Assembly (NCBI GenBank): GCA_902536655.1
Contig: CACAYF010000010.1
Span: 1 to 61,399 of the forward strand
Source of the DNA: an uncultured Alphaproteobacteria bacterium
GTDB lineage: Bacteria; Pseudomonadota; Alphaproteobacteria; Methylaequorales; Methylaequoraceae
Length of the DNA stretch: 61,399 bases
Direction: 5' to 3'
In this document: positions 55,039 through 61,399 of the stretch, one piece after another
How the letters are laid out: the number at the start of each line of letters is the position of its first letter
Numbering within the stretch: position 1 is the first letter of the stretch
The notes under the pieces: model-generated
Told to the model about the DNA's origin: nothing
Database searches by the model: none
The model's input: only the letters and a program-made list of their open reading frames with translations
Made by a program: the position numbers and the translations under genes

Positions 55039-56730
55039 TCAACTAACCGGATTATCCGCTTTTTGTTTCTTTAAAAGAAAATACTGTTGAGCAATAGAAA
55101 GTATATTATTAATTGTCCAGTAAACAACCATTCCAGAGGGGAAAGTGGCTAATAAGAAAGTAAAAATAAATGGTAACATCATAAATATTTTAGCTTGAAT
55201 CGGATCAGGTGGTGGTGGGTTAATCTTTTGTTGAAGATACATTGTAAGCCCCATTAATATTGGCCAAATACCAATTGTTAAAAACATTGGGGGATCCCAT
55301 GGAATTAATCCAAAAAGGTTAAACAAACTTGTTGGATCTGGTGCAGACAAATCTTTTATCCATCCAAAAAATGGTGCATGTCTCATCTCAATAGACACAA
55401 AAAGAACTTTATAAAGTGCAAAAAAGATAGGTATTTGAATTAATATTGGCAAGCAACCCGATGCAGGATTAATCTTTTTTTCTTTATACATTGCAAACAT
55501 TTCTTGATTCATCTTAGCTTTATCGTCTTTATATCTTTCTCTTAATCTTTGGATTTCTGGAGTTAAAATTCTCATTGCATTCATTGATTTAAAAGATTTA
55601 TTTGCTAATGGAAAAAGCAAAACTCTGATACAAATCGTAAGAATTATTATTCCTATCCCGAAGTTTCCTGAGAGTCCTGATAGGAAGTGTAGGGCATAGA
55701 AAAGTGGTTTTGTAAGAAAGTAAAACCATCCAAAATCTACTGACAAATCGAGTTTGTTGATTTTTAGTTCTTCAATATATTTATCTATTAAAGGAACTTC
55801 TTTTGCTCCAGCAAATACATATGATTTAATTTTCATACTTCTGTCATTGGGTAGTGATTGAATGGATTCGTTTATAAAATCAATTTGAACAGAGTTTGGA
55901 TTATTTTCGAGATTTTTAAATCTTGCTTTAAATGGTTTATCGTTTTCAGGAAAAATAGCGACCTGCCAATAATGGTCAGTAAATCCAATCCAACCATTTT
56001 TAGTAACTTCTACTATCTCATTTTCTTCCTCTATTTCATCGTATGTGACCTCTTTGAGAGTGTCATTAAAAACCCCCAAAGGTCCTTCGTGAAGAATAAA
56101 AAATTTATTCGCCGGTCTATAATTTTTTCTTCTGAGATAAGAAAAATTAGTGATTTCGACAGTCTTACCTGATTTATTGATCACTTCGTCTTCGACTGAA
56201 ATCATAAAATTATCGTCTACATTTATTTTTCGTTCAAACTCTATCCCTTTACCATTATTCCAAGAAAGTTTGATTTCTTCACCTATTTTGAATTCATTTT
56301 TTTCTGCTTTCCAAAGCGAGTCTTTACCAGGCATTTCTAAAGATCTATCGGTTGATGCCCAGCCTAATCTTAAAAAATATGGTTTCTCTGAGTTTGAATT
56401 AGATAGGATTTGAATTTTTTCATTCTTTCCGATAGTTCTAAAATAGTCTTTAAGAAAAAGTTCATCAAATGTTGCTCCATACAAATTAATTGAACCTTCA
56501 AGTCTTTTAGATTCAAAGTTTATTCTCTTTTCTTTATTTCTCTCTATTGATATTGACTCTTTACTTTGTAAGGTAGGAATATTTTCATCCGTCTTTGGAA
56601 CTACAACAGGATTATCTGATGGTTTCTCTTGTGTTTTCATTTGAGTCTTTGGATTAAAGAAGAAGTCATAGCCAATGAGCACAAATAGTGAGAAGACAAC
56701 TGCTAATAATAAATTTTTTTGATTATCCAT
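55039..56730 (-). CDS. yidC: Membrane protein insertase YidC
   Basis: 563 residues. N-terminal helix (LLLAVVFSLFVLIGYDFFF), a large periplasmic beta domain (about 30-330), then the conserved Oxa1 core: [57 protein letters not shown], and closing helices before QQYFLLKKQ. Inserts inner membrane proteins with or without SecYEG. I start at the ATG at 56730. The small yidD gene that often lies between rnpA and yidC is absent (47 nt gap only). Confidence 0.97.
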   Translation of the reverse strand: MDNQKNLLLAVVFSLFVLIGYDFFFNPKTQMKTQEKPSDNPVVVPKTDENIPTLQSKESISIERNKEKRINFESKRLEGSINLYGATFDELFLKDYFRTIGKNEKIQILSNSNSEKPYFLRLGWASTDRSLEMPGKDSLWKAEKNEFKIGEEIKLSWNNGKGIEFERKINVDDNFMISVEDEVINKSGKTVEITNFSYLRRKNYRPANKFFILHEGPLGVFNDTLKEVTYDEIEEENEIVEVTKNGWIGFTDHYWQVAIFPENDKPFKARFKNLENNPNSVQIDFINESIQSLPNDRSMKIKSYVFAGAKEVPLIDKYIEELKINKLDLSVDFGWFYFLTKPLFYALHFLSGLSGNFGIGIIILTICIRVLLFPLANKSFKSMNAMRILTPEIQRLRERYKDDKAKMNQEMFAMYKEKKINPASGCLPILIQIPIFFALYKVLFVSIEMRHAPFFGWIKDLSAPDPTSLFNLFGLIPWDPPMFLTIGIWPILMGLTMYLQQKINPPPPDPIQAKIFMMLPFIFTFLLATFPSGMVVYWTINNILSIAQQYFLLKKQKADNPVS

Positions 56731-56777
56731 GTGCAACGGTAATATTAATATATGATAGTGCTTTATATTTCAATATA

Positions 56778-57191
56778 TTAAATCACTAAATTTTTTACCG
56801 TATCTAAAAAATCTTTTTCAAGTTCTGAATACTTTTTTTTTTCAATCTGTTTTTTTGGAATTATTTCAAGTTTTGTGTTCTTTGGCATTGAATTAAGGTT
56901 ATTTGCTACAATACTTCTAATAATTCTTTTTAGGTAATTCCTCTTAACAGCATTGCCAATTTTTCTAGAAACCGTTAATCCAAAATAAAAGCCTGATTGA
57001 GAGCATAAAAAATAATTTATTATAAAAAATTGGGCGTAAATGGTTTTGCCTTTTTTTCTTATATCAAGAAATTCTGCACGCTTTTTTAAAACATAACAAG
57101 TTTTAGGCGGAGATTTTTTTTCTTCCTTTTTGTCTTCTTCTCGCAAGGACTTTTTTTCCTCCGGATGACGACATTCTTGATCTAAAGCCAT
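56778..57191 (-). CDS. rnpA: Ribonuclease P protein component, N-terminally overlapping rpmH
   Basis: The conserved RnpA part begins near [20 protein letters not shown] and contains [20 protein letters not shown] and KRIIRSIV (the RNR box). It assists the RNase P RNA in maturing tRNA 5' ends. No ATG, GTG or TTG lies between the rpmH stop (57103) and the conserved RAEFL block, so translation must begin inside rpmH in another frame. Candidates are ATG 57191 (137 residues, no Shine-Dalgarno) or TTG 57146 (122 residues, GGAGG 11 nt upstream). The overlapping part encodes a Lys/Glu-rich leader. Confidence 0.9.
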   Translation of the reverse strand: MALDQECRHPEEKKSLREEDKKEEKKSPPKTCYVLKKRAEFLDIRKKGKTIYAQFFIINYFLCSQSGFYFGLTVSRKIGNAVKRNYLKRIIRSIVANNLNSMPKNTKLEIIPKKQIEKKKYSELEKDFLDTVKNLVI

Positions 57192-57237
57192 GTCTGTTTT
57201 TCCTGACTCTATTACTTGGTTGAAATGTTCTTTTCAT
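57103..57237 (-). CDS. rpmH: 50S ribosomal protein L34, gene overlaps rnpA out of frame
   Basis: 44 codons reading [20 protein letters not shown] then [20 protein letters not shown] and ending KISA. This is a clear, full-length L34 with the usual TFQPS start and LARRRxKGRK tail. An AGGA lies about 6 nt before the ATG. It occupies a different reading frame from rnpA across 89 nt or 44 nt, depending on which rnpA start is used. L34 sits in the large subunit near 23S domains II/III. Confidence 0.95.
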   Translation of the reverse strand: MKRTFQPSNRVRKNRHGFRSRMSSSGGKKVLARRRQKGRKKISA

Positions 57238-57255
57238 AATATTTCCTGACTATTA

Positions 57256-57282
57256 TTTATAACAGAAAAATACTTTTGTAAA
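57256..57282 (-). promoter_or_regulatory. Candidate promoter of rpmH-rnpA-yidC
   Basis: On the minus strand TTTACA (57282-57277) and TATAAA (57261-57256) are separated by 15 nt, about 20-45 nt before rpmH. The spacing is shorter than the 17-nt optimum and the region is all AT, so this is only a candidate. Confidence 0.3.
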
Positions 57283-57290
57283 TTAATTTG

Positions 57291-58961
57291 TTAATTTCCT
57301 CTCACTGTTCCATCTCTTCTAGAGTCAGCTGCGGCTTCAAAATTCTTTTTTTTTTTAATTATAATTGCAAGTCCGCTGGTTAAATTTCTTTTTAATGCAT
57401 TTTGTTTTATAATGTTTTTTAATGAGTCAGTTTCAACAAATATTTTGTCTTTGATTTTGATATAATTTGGTTCGTTGATTGCTTTTTCGATATTCTTATT
57501 TAGATATAATGTTGAGACAAGCGATTTAAATACGTAAGAAATAATTGCTTTGCCTCCTGGTGAGCCGACTGTCATATAAAAATTTTTATTATTGTCAAAT
57601 ATAATCAAGGGAGACATAGAGCTTAATGGTTTTTTTCCAGCTTGAGGTCTATTTTTAATCAAAACACCTGAATCATTTGTAATTTTAAATGAAAAATCTG
57701 TTAACTGATTATTTAAAAAAAATCCATTCGTAAATAATCTAGAACCAAATGAACTTTCAATACTTGAAGTTGCTGATAATACATTATTGAATTTGTCAAT
57801 TAAGGAAAAGTGTGTGGTTGAGCTAAAGACTTCTTCAAAATTATGAATAAAAGATTTCTTCTTTAATTTTTTGAACTTTTCATAATTTTTCACAAGATAT
57901 TTTTCATTGAGCAACTTTTCAATATTCACATCTACAAACTTAGGATCTGCCAGTTGGTCATCTCTGATTGAATATACAAAATTAAGAATTTCAAGTAATT
58001 CGTTGAGGTTGTCTTTTAATTTTTCCTCGTAAAATTCATATAAAATTAGAGCTTGTATAATGCATATTGTTCCAGAAGAGGGTAAACTAGGTCCACAAAT
58101 TTTATAATTATTTTTTAGTGTTTTACATAATGCAGCTTTTTTTTCAGGCATATATAGTTTCAGATCATCAAGATTTAATAACCCGGGATTATTTGACTTC
58201 CTTACAACAGATACGATATCTTGAGCAATTCTACCTTCATAAAAACTTTGCATATTTTTTGAAATTTTTTCTAATGTTTTAGTGTAATCGTTGTTAAAAA
58301 ACTTTTTTTTTGGATTAGTTTTTATACTTTTGTAAATTGAGTTTGGGTATATAGAGAATAAATATTTTTCTTTATTTACCGCATTGATCAGCCTGTCTGG
58401 AGGGAAGAAACCGTTTGAGGAAAATTCAATAACCGGTTTTATAACTTCACTCCAATGAAGACTACCATAACTTTTATGAAAACTATATAAAGTTTTCAGG
58501 GTTGACGGAGTTCCAACAGCTGAACCACCAACAACAGCTTTAAAAAATTTTTTTGGATTTCCATCTTTGTTTAAAAAAATATTTTCTTTAAAAATTTTCG
58601 GTGCTTTTTCTCTTCCATCAAAACTTACAGTTTTGTTTGTCTTTTTATCATAGTAAGTAAGAAAGACCCCACCACCCAGACCAGATGATTGAGGTTCTAC
58701 TAAACCTAATGTTAATTGAATTGCAACAGCAGCATCTGCAACAGTGCCACCTTTTTCCAATATATCGTAACCTATTTTAGTGGCGTAGTCATTAGCTGTG
58801 ACAACAACAAATTTTTTGAATGTGCCTGACTTAAGACTTTTATCAATTTTAACCTCTGAGGATTTTTCTGGTTGAACAGATTGATAAATGTCATTACTCC
58901 ATGCTTGATTTATTAAAATAGAGAATAAGGTAAATAGGAAAAAAATTATTTTTTTTTTCAT
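57291..58961 (-). CDS. ggt: Gamma-glutamyltransferase (glutathione hydrolase)
   Basis: 556 residues, exported (IIFFLFTLFSILINQAWS). Ntn-hydrolase: the large subunit starts near FVVVTANDYATKIGYDILEK with GLGGGVFLTYYDKKT and FDGREKAP; self-cleavage is expected before T382 in VFSSTTHFSLIDKFNNVLSA. The small subunit has SSFGSRLFTNGFFLNN, RPQAGKKPLSSMSPLI and VGSPGGKAIISYV. It cleaves glutathione and gamma-glutamyl amides in the periplasm. It is monocistronic, between the rpmH operon and divergent panB. Confidence 0.94.
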   Translation of the reverse strand: MKKKIIFFLFTLFSILINQAWSNDIYQSVQPEKSSEVKIDKSLKSGTFKKFVVVTANDYATKIGYDILEKGGTVADAAVAIQLTLGLVEPQSSGLGGGVFLTYYDKKTNKTVSFDGREKAPKIFKENIFLNKDGNPKKFFKAVVGGSAVGTPSTLKTLYSFHKSYGSLHWSEVIKPVIEFSSNGFFPPDRLINAVNKEKYLFSIYPNSIYKSIKTNPKKKFFNNDYTKTLEKISKNMQSFYEGRIAQDIVSVVRKSNNPGLLNLDDLKLYMPEKKAALCKTLKNNYKICGPSLPSSGTICIIQALILYEFYEEKLKDNLNELLEILNFVYSIRDDQLADPKFVDVNIEKLLNEKYLVKNYEKFKKLKKKSFIHNFEEVFSSTTHFSLIDKFNNVLSATSSIESSFGSRLFTNGFFLNNQLTDFSFKITNDSGVLIKNRPQAGKKPLSSMSPLIIFDNNKNFYMTVGSPGGKAIISYVFKSLVSTLYLNKNIEKAINEPNYIKIKDKIFVETDSLKNIIKQNALKRNLTSGLAIIIKKKKNFEAAADSRRDGTVRGN

Positions 58962-59018
58962 AAATAAAAGTATAAATTATTTAGATTCTCATTAAACAAA
59001 AAATATTTAAGGAACATT

Positions 59019-59804
59019 TTGAACAAAAGAAAAAAAAGAAATTCGTTAAAGAAGGTTTTTTCAAAATCTAAAATTGTGTGTTTAACAGCTTACACTGCGC
59101 CGATAGCGAAAATTGCTGATAAATTTGCAGATATAATACTTGTCGGAGACTCAGTAGGTCCTGTGCTCTATGGGCATAAAACAACAAGACATGTCGACAT
59201 GGATATGATCATAAGACACGCAAAATCTGTAGTTAAAAACACTAAAGAGGCTTTTGTCGTTGTTGACATGCCATTTGGAACATACGAGAAGTCGAAACAT
59301 AAGGCATTAGAAAATGCCAGAAAAATAATATCCTCTTCCGGTGCTATGGCAGTAAAATTAGAAGGAGGAGAAAAGGTTGCCGATACTATAGAGTTTTTAA
59401 CCCAGAATAAAATTAAAGTGATGGGACACTTGGGAATGCTCCCACAATCAATTACAGGTAGACCAAAAGTATATGGTAAAAGTGAAAAAGAAAAAAAACA
59501 AATCTTTAAAGATATAAGTGTTTTAAAAAAAGTTGGTGTTTTTTCTGTAGTAGTTGAATGTACTCTCAAGAAGGTTGTAGATGAATTGATAAAGTTTAGC
59601 GATTTGCCAATAATAGGTATAGGAGCATCTGAATGTTGTAGAGGACAAATAATAGTTACAGAGGATATTTTGGGAATGACCGAATTGAAAACAAAATTTT
59701 CCAAAAAGTACTTTGATTTTTTTCCTGTAGCAAAGAAAGCTATTAAAAAATTTTCTTTAGAAGTTATAAATGGAAAGTATCCAAAAAGAAATCAATGTTA
59801 TTAA
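59019..59804 (+). CDS. panB: 3-methyl-2-oxobutanoate hydroxymethyltransferase
   Basis: 261 residues, start TTG with AAGGA five nt before it. Motifs: IVCLTAYTAPIAKIADKFAD, ILVGDSVGPVLYGHKTT (metal Asp), VVVDMPFGTYE, AVKLEGGEKVADTI, VMGHLGMLPQSI, catalytic Glu in VVVECTLKKVV and IGIGASECCRGQIIV. It makes ketopantoate, the first step to pantothenate. It overlaps panC by 10 nt. Confidence 0.96.
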   Translation: MNKRKKRNSLKKVFSKSKIVCLTAYTAPIAKIADKFADIILVGDSVGPVLYGHKTTRHVDMDMIIRHAKSVVKNTKEAFVVVDMPFGTYEKSKHKALENARKIISSSGAMAVKLEGGEKVADTIEFLTQNKIKVMGHLGMLPQSITGRPKVYGKSEKEKKQIFKDISVLKKVGVFSVVVECTLKKVVDELIKFSDLPIIGIGASECCRGQIIVTEDILGMTELKTKFSKKYFDFFPVAKKAIKKFSLEVINGKYPKRNQCY

Positions 59805-60673
59805 TCAGTGACGAGAAAACTTTATCAAGAGAAATTGATAGTTTAAGAAAATCAGGAAAACTAATTAATTTTATTCCTACAATGGGTAACTTACATTTAG
59901 GACATTCAAGTTTATTTAAAAAATCAGATAACACAGACGAAATCCGAGTAGTGAGCATTTTTGTAAACCCACTACAATTTAATGACGACAAAGATTTTAA
60001 TAATTATCCCCGAACAATTGAGTCAGATAAAAAAAAACTTTTAGCAGAAGGGGTAGATGTTCTATTTTTACCGGACGCGCAAATTATAAAAGTGGTAAAG
60101 TTTGCATTGAGATTGGGTCATATTGGAAGAAAACTTTGTGGAATTGATCGAAGCGGTCATTTTGAAGGAGTTGCAAAAATTATTCTAAAGTTTTTGGATT
60201 TAATAAAACCAGATTTTATAACCTTGGGAGAAAAGGATTATCAACAGTTATTAGTAATAAAAAAAATTATTAAGGACTTAAAAATAAAAACAAAAGTTAA
60301 GTCTTGTCCAACTGTAAGAGATAAAGATGGTATTGCACTATCCTCAAGAAACAAATTATTAGGAAAAAAAATCTTTCTTGCTAGGTATATACCAACTGTT
60401 TTGAAGCAAATTACTTTGGAAATAAATGAAGGGAGTTTTGAACTTCAGAGATTAAACTACTTTAGAGATTATTTGGAAAAATCCGGTATTGATCGGGTCC
60501 ATTATTTAGAAATTTTAAACGAAAATAATCTGTTTTCAATATCAAAGCTTCCCTGTATGTCCAGAGTTTTTATAGCTATATCAATAGAGGGAGTGAGATT
60601 AATTGATAACATGCGAATTGAATCTAAATTGGCATGTTCCTCAAATGGAATACTAAATGTTAGTCCAAAGTAA
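59795..60673 (+). CDS. panC: Pantothenate synthetase
   Basis: 292 residues. ATP-binding motifs INFIPTMGNLHLGHSSLF and the later GIALSSRNKLL (KMSKS equivalent), plus VVSIFVNPLQFNDDKDFNNY and FITLGEKDYQQLLVIKKII. It condenses pantoate with beta-alanine. Together panB-panC make a two-gene unit; panD is not in the window. Its stop abuts the next, opposing, gene with zero spacing. Confidence 0.96.
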   Translation: MLLISDEKTLSREIDSLRKSGKLINFIPTMGNLHLGHSSLFKKSDNTDEIRVVSIFVNPLQFNDDKDFNNYPRTIESDKKKLLAEGVDVLFLPDAQIIKVVKFALRLGHIGRKLCGIDRSGHFEGVAKIILKFLDLIKPDFITLGEKDYQQLLVIKKIIKDLKIKTKVKSCPTVRDKDGIALSSRNKLLGKKIFLARYIPTVLKQITLEINEGSFELQRLNYFRDYLEKSGIDRVHYLEILNENNLFSISKLPCMSRVFIAISIEGVRLIDNMRIESKLACSSNGILNVSPK

Positions 60674-61399
60674 TTAATTTTTGAGATAAATATGGACTTC
60701 CTCTGCTTGAGCAGAGGAACTAGTAGAGGAGGCTATTGAAAGTCTTTCAGTAGGGACTCCCATTTCTAAAATTTTAGAAAAGACCTCGGATGCTCTATCT
60801 CTGGCTTGATCTGCGTAGCTTGATCCACCTGAAGGACTTACGGCAACTACCTCAAAACCGGCAGACGGCATTTGTTCTAAAGCACCAGAAATAGATTCAA
60901 ACAATGCTGTTGAATAATCAAAGTTTGTATCATCGAACTTTATCACCAAAATAGCATTATCATAATTAATTGGTGCCACTTTAATTTGTTTTGTTTCGAC
61001 GGTTTGATTAGATTGTTCAGAACTTCCAGATGAAGATTTGGTTGGTGGAGCGCTTACAGTTCCTCCAAATTTCCCAACCTCAACATCTTCAGCCAATTTT
61101 TTCATATATTGTCTTTCATCATTTAGAATTTGAATTTCACGAGAAATCTTTTCTTCTAGTTCTGTCATCAATCTTTCATATAGTACTGAGGTTCTTTGTA
61201 CATCATCATTTAAAACTTTCAATTGATTGTGATCTTCATCAATTGCTCCAGATATGAAAAAACTCGAATCAATTGCATTTTTCAAATGTCCGATCAAAGC
61301 AGCATCAGCAGTTACTCTATTGTTTACAATCTGTAAATTGTTAACATTATTCTGGATATCTTCTAAAGATCTTTGAGCATCATTCCATTGCCCTACTAA
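60674..61399 (-). CDS. Coiled-coil protein with conserved C-terminal domain, 5' end outside the window
   Basis: The frame stays open to the window edge, giving at least 241 residues. The visible N-part is helical (QWNDAQRSLEDIQNNVNNLQ then VLYERLMTELEEKISREIQI), suggesting a coiled coil. A Ser/Thr/Gln-rich linker (TKSSSGSSEQSNQT) leads to a globular end: AILVIKFDDTNFDYSTALFE, GFEVVAVSPSGGS, ASEVFSKILEMGVPTERLSI, EEVHIYLKN. This end has the look of OmpA/envelope-linked domains common in Rhodospirillales-type genomes, but I cannot name it. The TTG at 61297 is not needed as a start. Confidence 0.75.
   Translation of the reverse strand, partial: LVGQWNDAQRSLEDIQNNVNNLQIVNNRVTADAALIGHLKNAIDSSFFISGAIDEDHNQLKVLNDDVQRTSVLYERLMTELEEKISREIQILNDERQYMKKLAEDVEVGKFGGTVSAPPTKSSSGSSEQSNQTVETKQIKVAPINYDNAILVIKFDDTNFDYSTALFESISGALEQMPSAGFEVVAVSPSGGSSYADQARDRASEVFSKILEMGVPTERLSIASSTSSSAQAEEVHIYLKN

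Noticed and set aside
59168-59704. 178-codon minus-strand frame opposite panB
   Set aside because: panB motifs cover the same bases on the plus strand; the antisense frame shows no recognisable domain.
1-61399. CRISPR arrays, insertion sequences, prophage genes, toxin-antitoxin pairs
   Set aside because: No regularly spaced repeats, transposase or phage motifs, or typical small paired genes were seen on either strand.

Overview
The window is 61.4 kb of AT-rich, densely packed chromosomal DNA from an alphaproteobacterium. Several gene orders are typical of that class: aroA-cmk-rpsA-sppA-ihfB, rnd-kdsD-lptC-lptA-lptB-hpf-ptsN, hsp20-DUF1150, hisN/cycM/kdsB/pheA, ffs-dnaX-ybaB-recR, and rpmH-rnpA-yidC-engB-argB-(HAD)-dapD-dapE facing truA-fmt-def. 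Strong A/T bias, tiny intergenic gaps and overlapping tail-to-tail genes suggest a streamlined, probably marine lineage. That placement is inference and needs marker-gene phylogeny. I see no mobile element, prophage, CRISPR array or toxin-antitoxin pair.

Layout. 0-4.8 kb (minus): partial ihfB, sppA, rpsA, cmk, aroA. 4.8-6.0 kb (plus): zinc-ribbon TIGR02300 protein, tRNA-Ala, a small heat-shock gene behind a ROSE-like RNA thermometer, DUF1150. 6.0-10.8 kb (minus): ptsN, hpf, lptB, lptA, lptC, kdsD and an RNase D-like exonuclease; rpoN, often found between lptB and hpf, is absent. 10.9-16.5 kb: an NDUFA9-like protein, uppP, a LysR regulator, a short-chain reductase and two glycosyltransferases (GT4, GT9). 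16.6-25.1 kb (plus): the translation block thrS-infC-rpmI-rplT-pheS-pheT-lepA and tRNA-Ser. 25.1-33.4 kb: the most accessory-looking part, with small membrane and regulatory proteins, SelO, DUF445, CIA30, TerB-like, a TonB-dependent receptor and a periplasmic two-PepSY protein. 33.5-42 kb: NhaD antiporter, M17 aminopeptidase and the yejABEF peptide importer. 42-50.9 kb: hisN, cycM, kdsB, pheA, SRP RNA, dnaX, ybaB, recR, rmuC, def, fmt, truA. 50.9-57.2 kb (minus): dapE, dapD, a HAD nucleotidase, argB, engB, yidC, rnpA, rpmH. 57.3-61.4 kb: gamma-glutamyltransferase, panB, panC and a truncated coiled-coil protein.

Functional threads. KdsD and KdsB supply Kdo, the two glycosyltransferases probably build LPS core or another surface glycan, UppP recycles the lipid carrier, and LptA/B/C export LPS. 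SRP RNA, YidC, SppA and EngB serve membrane protein targeting and ribosome assembly. YejABEF, the M17 peptidase and gamma-glutamyltransferase suggest scavenging of peptides and glutathione.

Most notable: (1) rpmH lies out of frame across the 5' end of rnpA, and no usual rnpA start codon exists downstream of the rpmH stop; (2) a ROSE-type hairpin masks the hsp20 ribosome binding site; (3) ThrRS lacks one histidine of its editing-site pair; (4) YejA carries an apparent C-terminal membrane anchor; (5) convergent genes routinely overlap at their stop codons, leaving no room for terminators.
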